Assembly: GCF_047511655.1 (NCBI RefSeq)
Contig: NC_133401.1
Span: 18,163,501-18,227,500 of the forward strand
DNA from: Castor canadensis
Taxonomy: Eukaryota; Chordata; Mammalia; Rodentia; Castoridae
Length of the DNA: 64,000 nucleotides
Reading direction: 5' to 3'
Below the pieces are notes generated by a model, which ran no database searches, had not been told where the DNA came from, and saw nothing but the letters and a program-made list of their open reading frames with translations. Each line of letters begins with the position of its first letter. Within the stretch, counting starts at the first letter, position 1. A program made the position numbers and the translations under genes. Positions 45,101 to 54,440 of the stretch are shown here, one piece after another.

Positions 45101-46516
45101 ACCAGGAGCTGTTCAGGCTGCGAGGGATCAAGGCCCAAGTGGCCCAGCGACTGGCAGAGCTGGCTCGGAGGAGGGAGCAGCGCAGGATCCAGCGGCTGGC
45201 AGAGGCTGACAAGCCTCGCAGGCTGGGGCGGCTCAAGTGAGGCCTGAGCCGGGGCTCTGGGAGGATGGGAAAGGGACCAGTCCCACATCTGTCACCTTAC
45301 TTTGCCCCAGAGCCCTTGGGAGACTGACTGTCTGTGCCCTGAAGCCCTGACCTCTTTGAGGCCCGCCCCTCCCCAGGAGGGAGCTTTGCACTTATGTTCT
45401 GGGCCTGCTAGACTTTGACTACTTGGCACCCCAATCCTGTGTTCCCCAGGTATCAGGACCCTGACATCGACGTGCAGCTCAGCTCGGAGCTGTCTGACTC
45501 GCTAAGGACCCTGAAGGTACTTGCCCATTGGGGGGTATGGTGTGGGGACCTCGTGCCCGGTGATGATACCCATCCTTGCTCCCCGTGCCTAGGGGCTATG
45601 GGCGACACCATGGCTGCCCTCGGGTTGGGCCGGTTGGGCTCTTGCCTGGGGGCTGAGGGCACGGGGTCCATGGTGGGGAGGGCACAGGGTGATGTGAGGG
45701 TCCCTCTGACAACCTGTTTTCCCAGTCTGACCCCAGTCTCCCAGCCCTACCTCATCTATCAGTTCTGCTGGGGTTTTCTGTCCCTTTCCTGTGAGGCTTG
45801 GCCTGTAGGCTCCAGCAGCTGTTCCTGGGCAGTGGCGTGCACCGTGCACCTTCTTCCTCTGGCTGGGCCTGAGCCCCACAAGCTTGGGCAGGCCAAGCAC
45901 TTGGCATTCGGAAGGCAGCTCTGTGGAGATGGTTGCTGAGCCCTGTCTGAGCCCTTCGGTGGCACAGGGCCCTTGGCTTCTGCCAGGCCCTGGTGAGCTT
46001 CTGTGTGTCCCACAGCCCGAAGGTAACATCCTCCGTGACCGGTTCAAGAGCTTCCAGAAGAGAAACATGATTGAGCCCCGAGAGCGAGCCAAGTGAGCCT
46101 GGGCTGCTGAGAGCGGGGCAGAGCCCCTGGGTCTGCGAGGTTGCCAGTTACTCATCACTCTTTTCCTGCCTTCTCCAGGTTCAAACGCAAGTACAAAGTG
46201 AAGCTCGTGGAGAAACGGGCCTTCCGAGAGATCCAGTGAGTGTCACCGCCACCAGTCTCCTGGTAGTGACAAAAACTAACCCCAAAGGAGCTCTTCCATA
46301 GTAATCGAGTCCTAGGGCTCTTCCCAAACCAGCCCCTGTGCCCAGCCCAGAGAAGGTCACCCAGCAGAAGCCCTGAACCTGGGGTCCCCAAAGGAAAACT
46401 AAGGCCTCCAAACCAAGAGAGGGCTCAAGTGGGCCAGGACATGGGAGCTTGCCTCTTTATCCTCCTCAGCCCTCCCTCTGTCCTCCCTCTGTCCCCACTC
46501 TGTCCCTAGGTTGTAG
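38928..46516 (+). CDS. NOP53: NOP53 (GLTSCR2), ribosome biogenesis factor (complete, 480 aa)
   Basis: NOP53 is a nucleolar factor of 60S maturation. It binds 5S RNP components and recruits the MTR4-exosome for ITS2 trimming; it is also linked to p53 control. Thirteen exons, all GT-AG, total 1443 nt: 38928-39151, 39500-39564, 40616-40724, 41677-41876, 42221-42291, 43934-44029, 44329-44433, 44519-44707, 45061-45236, 45450-45516, 46016-46092, 46179-46235 and 46510-46516. Visible features: basic [17 protein letters not shown] (about 35-51), the MTR4 arch-interacting motif LFFVD at 86-90, VLAHQVPN-like [11 protein letters not shown], Glu/Arg-rich coiled-coil regions, and a basic C-terminus [20 protein letters not shown] then Leu-stop. 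The start was chosen for its A at -3, the TOP tract and homology; an in-frame ATG at 38823 exists upstream. An LTR-like insert sits in intron 3. Confidence 0.97.
39500..39564 (+). CDS. NOP53: NOP53 exon 2
   Basis: The acceptor is CATCTCCCAG and the donor GAAAAAG|GTACGG; 65 nt. It carries [19 protein letters not shown], that is, the LFFVD arch-interacting motif for MTR4. Confidence 0.95.
39675..39760 (+). repeat. B1 fragment in NOP53 intron 2
   Basis: TTTGGTGGTGCACATCTGTA, GAGTTTGAAGCCAGCCTGGC. The rest of the intron (39565-40615) is unique apart from the SINE at 40065. Confidence 0.8.
40065..40296 (+). repeat. B1-ID composite SINE in NOP53 intron 2
   Basis: CAGTGGCTCATGCCTGTAAT, GGACTGGAGGTATGGGTCAC, poly-A. 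Confidence 0.85.
40616..40724 (+). CDS. NOP53: NOP53 exon 3
   Basis: The acceptor is CCTCCAG and the donor AAAGA|GTGAGT; 109 nt. It encodes [20 protein letters not shown] and on to NTSKVPVPK; very basic. Confidence 0.93.
40778..41193. mobile_element. LTR-like element in NOP53 intron 3
   Basis: A 416-bp segment starts TGTTAG and ends CTAACA, a perfect 6-bp terminal inverted repeat of LTR type. It is AT-richer than its surroundings and unlike any SINE here. No clear target duplication is seen, which weakens the call. Read on the minus strand it contains AGTAAA about 110 bp before one end. It lies between exons 3 and 4 without disturbing splice sites. Confidence 0.5.
41677..41876 (+). CDS. NOP53: NOP53 exon 4
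   Basis: The acceptor is TCTACCCAG and the donor CTGACA|GTAAGC; 200 nt. It encodes [20 protein letters not shown] and on to [12 protein letters not shown]. Confidence 0.95.
42221..42291 (+). CDS. NOP53: NOP53 exon 5
   Basis: The acceptor is CTCTCTGCAG and the donor ATGAGG|GTGAGA; 71 nt. It encodes [20 protein letters not shown] and KGMR. Confidence 0.93.
43645..43900. repeat. Old interspersed repeat in NOP53 intron 5
   Basis: TTAGTCCTTTCCTGCTGCTGTAACAAAATACC with CTGGTGAGGGCCTGGCTTCTGC and GTGTCCTCACATGTGGAAGG fits a common eutherian fossil repeat. The rest of the intron (42292-43644) is unique G-rich sequence with an L2-type word GCATATGCAAAGGC at about 42868. Confidence 0.5.
43934..44029 (+). 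CDS. NOP53: NOP53 exon 6
   Basis: The acceptor is TCCCCCAG and the donor CACCAG|GTGGGT; 96 nt, phase 0. It encodes [20 protein letters not shown] and [12 protein letters not shown]. Confidence 0.94.
44329..44433 (+). CDS. NOP53: NOP53 exon 7
   Basis: The acceptor is CTCTCCAG and the donor ACCCAG|GTGGGA; 105 nt, phase 0. It encodes [20 protein letters not shown] and [15 protein letters not shown], a charged helix. Confidence 0.95.
44519..44707 (+). CDS. NOP53: NOP53 exon 8
   Basis: The acceptor is CTTCCCCAG and the donor AAGCAG|GTGAGC; 189 nt, phase 0. It holds an acidic segment ([15 protein letters not shown]) and a basic helix ([16 protein letters not shown]). Confidence 0.95.
45061..45236 (+). 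CDS. NOP53: NOP53 exon 9
   Basis: The acceptor is CTGTCCCCAG and the donor CTCAA|GTGAGG; 176 nt. It encodes [20 protein letters not shown] and on to [11 protein letters not shown], an Arg/Ala-rich helix. Confidence 0.95.
45450..45516 (+). CDS. NOP53: NOP53 exon 10
   Basis: The acceptor is TTCCCCAG and the donor CTGAAG|GTACTT, a weak donor at +5/+6; 67 nt. It encodes [20 protein letters not shown] and LK. The snoRNA lies in the next intron. Confidence 0.94.
45549..45666 (+). ncRNA. SNORD23: Box C/D snoRNA in NOP53 intron 10, SNORD23-like
   Basis: Box C GTGATGA is at 45560-45566 and box D CTGA at 45653-45656, about 90 nt apart. The flanks 45549-45558 (CCTCGTGCCC) and 45657-45666 (GGGCACGGGG) pair over 10 bp with one G-U, forming the terminal stem that defines the kink-turn. 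It lies 32 nt after the exon 10 donor on the sense strand, as for spliced-out intronic snoRNAs. Human NOP53 is remembered to host SNORD23, so the symbol is by position. Internal C'/D' boxes are not clear, and I do not assign an rRNA target. Confidence 0.8.
46016..46092 (+). CDS. NOP53: NOP53 exon 11
   Basis: The acceptor is GTCCCACAG and the donor GCCAA|GTGAGC; 77 nt. It encodes [20 protein letters not shown] and PRERAK. Confidence 0.95.
46179..46235 (+). CDS. NOP53: NOP53 exon 12
   Basis: The acceptor is TTCTCCAG and the donor ATCCA|GTGAGT; 57 nt. It encodes [18 protein letters not shown], the basic tail. Confidence 0.95.
46510..46516 (+). CDS. NOP53: NOP53 exon 13, last codons
   Basis: The acceptor is CTGTCCCTAG. 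The coding part is 7 nt: G completing Gln, TTG for Leu, then TAG. It matches the expected C-terminus Ile-Gln-Leu. The exon continues as a 3'UTR of about 80 nt. Confidence 0.9.
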
Positions 46517-46573
46517 CACCTGGATGTTGGAGCCTTGCCTCTCGCCACCAGTGGATGCTGGAGCCCCGCCCTC

Positions 46574-46579
46574 AGTAAA
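46574..46579 (+). terminator. NOP53: NOP53 poly(A) signal, variant AGTAAA
   Basis: CTCAGTAAAGTGCC lies 58 nt past the stop, followed by a GTGTGGCTTTTT-type downstream element. It is the only signal-like hexamer in the short 3'UTR; AGTAAA is a weaker variant than AATAAA. Confidence 0.65.
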
Positions 46580-47269
46580 GTGCCTCTGACCAGTGCCTGG
46601 GCTCAGTGTGGCTTTTTCCTTTCATAGGCAGCTCTTAAATGAGTTTCTACACCCCCCCCTCACACACACAGACCTCCACAGGGGGTCCTCATCTGGGCTT
46701 TCAACCTGGAACACATTCACCACTCCCTGCTTTGAGTGACTTGAGGGGCAGATTTTGTCTCCACGTCTCATCCTGTTGGTAGTTGGTAGTTGGTGGGGTG
46801 GGTGGATGCAGAGCTCTTGCTCTTAGCAGGTGGGTTCATGCAGTAAGGCTCTCCAGCCTAGTTTTAGAAAAATTTTTTGAACCACTGTCCTGCAAGATGG
46901 CAAATTCATATATACAAGACCCACAGGGTGACATTCTCATTCTAAGCCACTCTCAAGGCGTGCAGTTCTCACCCTTGGCCTCCACTATTTTGCTGTTCTG
47001 CCCAGGAAGCTGGGGTAGTCCTGGTCTTCTGCTTAGGTGGGATGGAGTGGCTGTGGTTGCAGGGCCCTCTGTCTGCCCAGGTGGTGCCTGCCTTTCCACT
47101 GTGTCTACCTGTACCTGTGTGACTGGCTCTACAGTAATGGGCAAGCGTATGTGTCAAGTTCATGGATGGATTCCGTTAAGTTACCCTCTGTGTATGCTGT
47201 GCCAGTTTTACTCCCAAGCAGGGTACAGAGGCCCACCTGTTTCTTGGAGCTCTGTTGCTGTATGACCTG

Positions 47270-47850
47270 TTTTTTGGGTTTTTTTTTTGAGAAACGGGTT
47301 TGAATTCAGGGGCTTAGAGCTTGCAAAGCAGGTGCTGTGCCTCTTGAGCCACAATTCCAGTCCATTTTGCTCTGGTTATCTTGAAGATAGTGTTGCGGGA
47401 GTTTGCTAGCTGAGATACGAGTCTCTGAGGCAGATTAGCAGGAAGCAACGCATTATTGTGCCGACACAGACCCAGCGGACTGGTGGCCAAAGGCTGAGCC
47501 CTGAGAACAAAGGGGTCTCACCTTACACACCCTTGCAAGCAGGTTATAGAATCAAAAAGCAAAGCTCAACCCATCCATATATGGCTGCATGTGACTTCAT
47601 TGGCTATTTCATTTCCCCAGTGCTATGTGACCTTCATTTTTCAATTCTTTAGGTTTTATCCTCTGCTTTGCCATCCCTTCCCCCTGCCTCATTATCAGAA
47701 CACAGCCTTTCTTTTGTGGTCATGCTCCCTGCTACAGTAGGGTCTTAGGAACTATTCTCCCAGACTGGCCTCAAACCTCGATCCTCCTGGTCTCAGGCTC
47801 CTAAGTAGCTAGGGCTACAGGTGTGAGCCATGGCTTCCCTGTGTAACCCA
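47270..47850 (-). repeat. B1-ID SINE split by the LTR
   Basis: 47270-47390 and 47737-47850 are two parts of one SINE; the LTR lies between. A B1 remnant follows to 47905. Confidence 0.8.
47391..47736 (-). mobile_element. Solo LTR (346 bp) inserted into a SINE
   Basis: The segment interrupts a minus-strand B1-ID SINE and has TGT...ACA ends. Removing it together with one copy of ATAG/GTAG (a 4-bp duplication with one mismatch) restores the SINE reading TTGAAGATAGGGTCTTAGGA. The minus orientation is inferred from TGTAGCAGGGAGCATG at one end and an AATAAT word followed by CTCCCGCAACA at the other. No internal retroviral genes are present. Confidence 0.7.
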
Positions 47851-48227
47851 GGCTGTCCTGGAACTCATGCTCCTTCTGCCTCACCCTCCTGAGTACCACA
47901 CTTGGCCGGCTTTTTACTTTGTGTGTGACATCTTTGTCAAATGGAAGTGTTGAGTGTTTTTATATTTCTCTTAGGCTTTCTCTATTATTCTTGTGGCCTT
48001 TGGAAAGGTTTCTGCATGATAAGATGTTTATAAAAATAGAGCAAAACATGAAGGGAGAAAGTGTGGAACGTCATGGCTTCAAGAAACTATTTCTGCTGTT
48101 CCTCCTCCTCCTTCCATCTTAAAAAAGAAACTTTCCACAGATAAGAGCCCAGCTCTTCATGTATCTGTGTGTGGGGTGGGATGGGGTGGGGACAGGTGGC
48201 AGGGGCAGTAGGGACAGGTAAAGAGCA

Positions 48228-48410
48228 AGGGGGTTTGGCTTAGTGGTAGAGCACTAGCCCAGCATGGAGAAGGCCCTGGGTTCCAGCACTGAAAAATAAA
48301 TGAAGGCAAAGTCTCCCAAGTGTCTTACTGTTCTCTTTGGCGGCACTGGGGTTTGAACTCAGGTCTTGCCGGGCAGGTGCTCTACCACTTGTGCCATGAC
48401 CTCTTCAACA
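48228..48410. repeat. ID (+) and ID-like (-) SINEs
   Basis: GGGGTTTGGCTTAGTGGTAG (+) at 48228-48300; GGCGGCACTGGGGTTTGAAC (-) at 48335-48410. Confidence 0.8.
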
Positions 48411-49104
48411 GTCTTTAAGCCTGGAACCCCTAGCCACTGATACTCAGTGCGTTTGAAAGAATGTTCTGGGAAAGGTGAGGAAAGAGTAGTAAAAGCCACC
48501 AGGACATCAGTCAGGTGGGATGATCACAGGCCCTCACGGGCAAGTCCTGCTGCCTAGACATTCAAATGTCCTTGGGAAGTTCTGCCCAAGGAAGTGTGTG
48601 TGTTCCGTGTGTGCAAAAGCGAGTCCAGTGGCAAATTGGTGTGCTACAGCATGCACGGGAATGCATTGTACACCAAAGGAACAACGAAGGACCAGGACCC
48701 TCATTAACTGACGTCTGTAGGCTGCAGTGCCTGTGCCATCAGCTTCCCCTGACACAGGAAGCCTCGGGGCATGGTGGGGTGACCCAGCAGATGAAAATAA
48801 AGCCAGTAGCAGTGATCCTGGTGGAACCCAGGTGGTGGGGCAGGGGGTCTCCACAGGAACACTCAACTTCAATGTTGGAAAACTTGTCCTAAAGATTGTT
48901 GGGGAAAAGTCACATTGGACTATGGTATGTGACTGACAGAGGTAGTCTCAGGGCTGTTGGTTTGCACAGGTCCCTTCCAAGACCCTGCACCTCCTTCAGG
49001 ATCTGTAAAGGCATAGTTTTTCCTACAAAGGATTAATTTGGGGTCTCCCGGGTTGTAAAATGAGACACTGCTAACCTGGAGCCACCTTTGTGATATGAGA
49101 AAGT

Positions 49105-49375
49105 TTGCTGGGTGTGGTGAAGTACAGCTGTAATCTCGGCACTTGGAGGCTCTGCAGGAGGATCAGGAGTTTAAGAGCAGCCTGGGCTAGGTAGCAAGAC
49201 CTGATTCAGATATACAACAAAAAGCCAATTTGGTAATGAGTAAATAAATGGTGGAATGAATGCCCCACCCCATATGTGATGCTAGTGCGGTGGCTCAAGT
49301 GGTAGAGCGCCTGCTGAGCAAGTGTGAGGCCCTGAGTTCAAATCCTAGTGCCCCCAGACACCAAAACCTGTATCG
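49105..49375 (+). repeat. B1 and ID-like SINEs
   Basis: B1 49105-49225; ID 49280-49375 (CGGTGGCTCAAGTGGTAGAG). Confidence 0.8.
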
Positions 49376-49410
49376 TGGGTGGCGTGGTGTTAGGATGGGC
49401 ACCCCCTAGG

Positions 49411-49428
49411 CAGCAGCAGCAGCAGCAC
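49411..49428. repeat. (CAG)6 triplet run
   Basis: GCAGCAGCAGCAGCAGCACAG in non-coding flank. Confidence 0.85.
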
Positions 49429-49689
49429 AGGACCATGAAAACCTTGCACTTGGGGCCCCGCGCTGTATAACCTCGTGGAGGTCACCCGGCCTCTGTGCCT
49501 CCCTGCCTCTGTGTGCAAACGGATGCAATGTTACTTCCTTTCTCAGTGCGTTATGACAAAGAGTGAGCGCACAGTGAAAGCGGTTAAGCCCTGCTCACTT
49601 AATCTTTGTTATGGAACAAAGATGTGGAAATTCGCGCTGTGTGCCAAAGACTCCAACGCTCTGACCTTTCGACACACTGATTGCACTCT

Positions 49690-49970
49690 TGGGGACGTGC
49701 TCTAAGGAAGCGACCTGGAATTCGGGAAAAGCGTAACGCGCCGCGTAAAGGCGGGGCCGGGGTCCCCGTAGAATGGAAGGAAACGCGCGCGAGGGCGCAC
49801 GGGGAGGCGCTGCGGCCGTTCACCGACGGAGAGGCCGGAAGCCGTGGACCCGCTGTTTGTGCTCGGTGGCTGGATGAGAAAAGCAACAGACTTCGCAGCT
49901 GTCCGCGCTGGCGTTCCTTCAGCAAATCCCAGGCCAAGGCTCGTGGGCGAGGGATTCCAGAGGTTCTTTG
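49690..49970. promoter_or_regulatory. Orphan CpG-rich patch downstream of NOP53
   Basis: CpG density rises sharply (AACGCGCCGCG, AACGCGCGCGAGGGCGCAC) with GGCGGGGCCGGGG boxes. An open frame crosses it (49681-50364) but runs into SINE sequence, so it is not taken as coding. Possibly the promoter of an unannotated transcript. Confidence 0.35.
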
Positions 49971-50019
49971 GCAGTGTTTTCCAGCCTTTCCAAAGTTTCT
50001 ATCATGTAGCAATATTTTT

Positions 50020-50765
50020 CTTTTGTGCTGTGCTGGGGATGGAACTCAGGGCCTCGTGCACGCTAGGCAAGCGTTTCAGGATCTCAAGCCTAAGATGGCC
50101 GTGGATTTGAAGTCCAGCCTCCCGAGCGCTGGGATTGTGGGCGTGAGCTGGGTTTGGTGCAAACTTTTTTTTTTTTTTTTTAATGGTGGGACTGGATATT
50201 TTGGCGATGGGATTTCTTCTTCTTTCTTCTCCTTCTCCTTCTCCTCCTCCTCCTCCTCCTCCTCCTCCTCCTCCTCCTTTCTTCTTTCTTCTTTCTTCTT
50301 TTTCTTTCAGTACTGGGGTTTGAACTCAGGGCCTACACTTCGAGCCACTCCAGGGGCTCATTAACTATTTGCCTGGCCTGGCTTCGAACTGCGATCTCCC
50401 TGATCTCTGCCTCCTGAGTAGCTAGGGTTATAGGCGTGAGCCACCTGCACCTGGCCAGAGATGGGAATCTTGAGAACTGTTTGCCCAGCCTGGCTCGAAA
50501 CATGATCCTCCCAGTTCCAGCCTGCCAGGTAGCTAGGATTACAGGTACTTGAGCCACCAGAAAATTTTTTTTTTGGCGGTATTGGAACTCAGGTCTCTAT
50601 GATTGCTGGTCAGGCTCTCTTGCACTTGAGCCACGCCTCCAGTCTTCTCTTTTTTATTTTCTTTTTTAATAGGAATTCAGGGGCTGGGGGGTGGAGCTCG
50701 GTGGTAGAGCACTTGCCTAGCATGCACTACGCTGTGGGTTCCATTCCCTGCGCTGCAAAAAAACA
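50020..50765. repeat. SINE cluster around the pyrimidine tract
   Basis: Minus ID 50020-50095 and B1 piece to 50150; minus B1-ID 50309-50460; minus B1 50462-50550; minus ID 50565-50645; plus ID 50680-50765. Confidence 0.8.
50213..50308 (+). repeat. Pure pyrimidine tract (TTC/CTC)n inside a SINE
   Basis: 96 nt without a purine: TTC units, then CTCCTT, about 10 CTC units, then TTTC units. It lies at the poly-T side of a minus-strand B1-ID SINE (50309 onward), so it probably grew from the SINE tail. Confidence 0.95.
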
Positions 50766-51096
50766 AAATCAACAGCAAAAAACTCTACAATAGATAAATT
50801 GAGAATGGGTTTGGGACAGACATTTGCATTGGGTGTGGGCTGGATTTAAGCCAGAGTAGAGAGGCCCAGGAGGGACACAGAGCCCATCAGGGAGACAGGT
50901 GGTCAGTTTGTGGGTGTGGGGGCATTTGGGACAGCAGGACTAGGTAAGGCTGAGGATGAGCTACTCCCCAGGCCCGCCCCCACAAGGCCGGGAGGGGGCG
51001 CCCGGGGTCCCACGTGGACATTAGTGGCCCCCACTCTCCGAGAGGCCCATGCATGTTCTCCCCAGTTCAAGAAGACTCGAGATGCTGAGGGCATGG

Positions 51097-51110
51097 CCGC
51101 CAGGGGGCGC
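51097..51110 (+). promoter_or_regulatory. CTCF-like motif CCGCCAGGGGGCGC
   Basis: Identical 14-mer to 20269-20282, in GC-rich non-coding flank. Confidence 0.6.
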
Positions 51111-51914
51111 CCACGGCCGCGCCAGGAACCAAAGGGTGGAAGCTCCCCGGAGGGTTTTAACTCCCCCTTGCCCTATCGAGGACCTCTCAGGGGGACACAC
51201 TGCAGCAGACGGTGTAGCAGTTAGACCCCGGGAGCACCAACAGGGTAGCGCTGCTTCCAGGATGGGCAGGAGCAGGTCCAGGGAGACCCCTTTCCAGCCC
51301 TGCGGAGGCGGGGGGCTTCTGGAGTTCTGGAGGTCAGTCGGTGAGACTTAAGTAGTGTTTCCACGTTGGTTACAACGCCCTCCTCCCTGGCCTGGTAGAA
51401 TGGGGGAAGGGGTGGGCCGGACCCAGAAGGAGAAAGGTGGTGGGGGGTGTAATGGGTGGAGAGGGAAAACGGTGGGCTGGCTGCCTATGCAAGTGTAGGC
51501 CAACTGGGTGTGGAGCTTGAAGTTGCAGAGACATCTGTGCAGGTCTCTGTCACTCCTTAGTGGGTAAGTGGATGTCGGGCCTCCCCCCTGACAACCTCTC
51601 ATTACGTCCTTTCCCCATTGCCAGACTGAGATCTTACCCGGAACCGAGGGGCTGGCAGGCATCATTCCAGCACAGGGACAGAATCTCAGGGTGTCACCTA
51701 TCTCCAAACCAAGATTGCCTGGGGTTCTACCCAGGCTCTGGGCTTCAAGCCCAGTGAGTCACTAGGTTGTTGGAAACTGGAGGAAAAGAGACAGGAGATA
51801 GTGCGACCTGGATTTCCTACAAGCAACACCACTTGAGCTTCTGGATCTAGTTGCTCCTGAAGCCCTCCCTTACAGTTCTAGTGATTGTAACTGACTGCTT
51901 AACCGGCTTTGATG

Positions 51915-52110
51915 CTGGGCACCAGTAATCACACCTGTAATCCTAGCTACTCAGGAGGCAGAGATCAGGAGGATCAAGGTTCAAAGCCAATCTGGGTAAA
52001 CAGTTCTCGAGAATCTATCTTGAAAATACCCATCACAAAAAAGGGCTGGTGGAGTGGTTCAAGGTGGCGGCCCTGAGTTCAAATCCCAGCACCGCAAAAA
52101 TAAAACAATA
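51915..52110 (+). repeat. B1-ID composite SINE
   Basis: CACCAGTAATCACACCTGTA, GGGCTGGTGGAGTGGTTCAA. Confidence 0.85.
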
Positions 52111-52534
52111 TAAAACTGGCCCTGATGCTTAGCTGCCTTCCCTAGTCTTTGCTTCCTGTCTCTAATAGGACTATAGCCAGATCCTAAATCTGGCCTTAAT
52201 TCTAACCACCTCACCTCACCCCTAAGGCACATGTGCCTTGTTCCCTTTTCCTGGCTCACTGGGTTCTCACCTCTTTCCCCCAGACTTCCCCCACTCTTCC
52301 AGGAAGTCATCTGGGATTGCATTCCTCTGCCTCACCCACCCACATGATGTAGAATCTGAGGCAATTCTTGGCTAACCTAAGAGCTGGAGACATGGTTTTG
52401 AGTCTGCTCTGTCCAGTTTTCAAACAGATACCTTTTTGATACAGATACAACCTTCCTCTGGCATCCTGAACCCCTGGAACCATTAAATGGGAATAATGTG
52501 CATTTTACATGCAGAAGGTGTTTAGTAGACATGT

Positions 52535-52740
52535 GATACAAGGCGGTGGCTAGCAGGGTGGCCTCTGGAGCCAGGCTCCTGAGATGGAATCGTGGTTGCA
52601 CCCTTTACCAGCTGTGTGACCTGGGGTAAGTCACTTAACCTCTCTGAGCCTTAGAAGAGATACCAGTATCTAGGATTAGATGAAACAGTGCATGTAATAT
52701 TTACATCAGAAGTGCCATGTGAGTGGTTATTATCTAAGGG
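52535..52740 (+). repeat. MIR
   Basis: GCCTCTGGAGCCAGGCTCCT, CCAGCTGTGTGACCTGGGG, AAGTCACTTAACCTCTCTGA; the fullest MIR in the window. Confidence 0.8.
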
Positions 52741-52799
52741 ACTCAGAAGGAGGACCTGTTACCATGGTGATGGGAGGCAGTAGGACATGAGAGAATGGT

Positions 52800-53140
52800 C
52801 TTTTTGTGTGGTACTGGGGCTGGAACTCAGGGCCTTGTGCTTGGTAAGCAATGTGTTCTCCCTCTTGAGCAATGCTCCTAGCAGGCAGTAGAATTTGGGA
52901 GGGGATTGTGACATACTTTCATGAGAACACATCTTACTCAAATGACATTGGAAAAACTGCCAAAAAAAAGACTCCCAAAAAACCCAAATGATTGTTTTGA
53001 AGCAGTTCTTAAAGGATTCAAGCTATAAAAAAAAAAAAAAAAAACTCTGAAGGAGAGCTGGGGGTGGGGCTCAGTGGTAGAGCATTTGCCTAGCAGGTGA
53101 GAGGCCCTGGATTCCATCCTCAGCACCAGGGGGAAAAATA
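52800..53140. repeat. ID-like (-) and ID (+) SINEs
   Basis: Minus unit 52800-52882; plus unit 53055-53140 (GGGGTGGGGCTCAGTGGTAG). Confidence 0.8.
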
Positions 53141-53311
53141 CCCGGAAGGAATGAGAGAGATTAGATAACCAACACTTCCAACCATTATGAAATAACGGAA
53201 CGGGACGACCATAACCAGTGCTGCTAAAACCATTAGGTAGGTGGGAGGTCAACAGAAACTCTAGCATGGAATGGACTGCCCTCCTGACCCTCACTTGTCA
53301 GTCTTTTTTCT

Positions 53312-53480
53312 CTTTTCTTTTTTTGGTACTGGGGTTTGAACTCAGGACCTTGTGCTTGCTAGGCAGGTGTTCTACCACTTGAGCCACGCCCCCAGCCCTT
53401 TTTTTGCTTTGGTTTGTTTTTAGATAAGGTCTTGTGCTTTTTCCCAGGTCAGCCTCAAACAGTGATCTTCCTACCTCTGC
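53312..53480 (-). repeat. ID-like and partial B1 SINE
   Basis: GGTACTGGGGTTTGAACTCA, CACTTGAGCCACGCCCCCAG; its B1 part runs into the CATC array. Confidence 0.85.
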
Positions 53481-54196
53481 CCATGCACCTACCCATCCAT
53501 GCTTACATCCATCCGTGCACCCACCCACCCATCTGTACATCCATCATACATTCATGCGTGTGTGTGCATCCTTTCATACACCCATGTATCTATCCACACA
53601 TCCAGGCACGCATGTACCCACCCATGCACCAATCATCATTATCCACACATCCATGCATCACACATTTATCCATGCACCCACCCATTCACACATCCATCTG
53701 TACATCCATGCATGCGTGCTTGTGTGTGCATGTATTCATCTATGTGCCCATGTATCCATACATCCATCCATACATCATCCATCCATCCACACATACATCC
53801 ATATGAACATGTGTCTATCCACACATCAAAGCACGCATGCACGCATCCATCCATATATTCTTGCAGGCATCCATCCATCCATCCATCCACCCATTCTTCC
53901 ATTTATCCATCCATCCATCCATCCACCCATCCATCTGTCCATCCACCCATGCTTCCATCTACCCATCCATACCTTCCATCCATCCACCCATCCGCCTATC
54001 CATCCTTCCATCCATCTATCCATCCTTCCATCCATGCATCCATCTTTCCATCCTTCCATCCATCCACCCACCTTTCCACTCTTCCTTTCATCCATCCTTC
54101 TGTACATCTTTCCATCCATCCATTCATCCATTCTTCCTTCCATCCTTCATCCATCATCCATCATCCATCCATGCATCTGTCCAGCCATCCATCCAT
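53480..54196. repeat. CATC tetranucleotide array, about 0.72 kb
   Basis: Degenerate CATC/CACC/CATA units. The left half is diverged (ACATCCATG, CACCCACC); the right half (53865 onward) is cleaner (CCAT)n with CTTC variants. The long open frames here (His/Pro/Ser/Ile periodic) come only from the 4-bp repeat and are not genes. Confidence 0.95.
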
Positions 54197-54204
54197 TTAT
54201 ATGA

Positions 54205-54440
54205 TTCTCTTATCTATCTATTGCTACATAACAAACAGCCTCAGACCCTAGTGGTTTACAACAACCTTCATCTTTCGTGGTCTCCCTGGGTTAGTAATCT
54301 GGCAGAGGCTTGGCTGGGTGATTGCAGTCATCTGAAGGCTTGAGTGAGGCAGGAGGGTCAGCTTCCCAGGTCACTTTCACACATATCTGGCAAGTTAGTG
54401 CTCCCTATTGGTGGGGGAATTCTATGTTTTGTTGTGTGTG
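54205..54440. repeat. Old interspersed repeat (ATTGCTACATAACAAA family)
   Basis: TCTATTGCTACATAACAAACAGCC...GTGGTTTACAACAACC resembles a widespread eutherian repeat; a second copy starts at 5528. Family name not assigned. Confidence 0.5.

Noticed and set aside
49681-50364. 227-codon frame over the orphan CpG patch
   Set aside because: Its second half is SINE and TTC-repeat sequence, so it is not a credible gene.
53434-54343. Long open frames of 168-256 codons rich in His, Pro, Ser and Ile
   Set aside because: They are translations of the CATC tetranucleotide array; open frames persist in several frames and both strands because of the 4-bp period.
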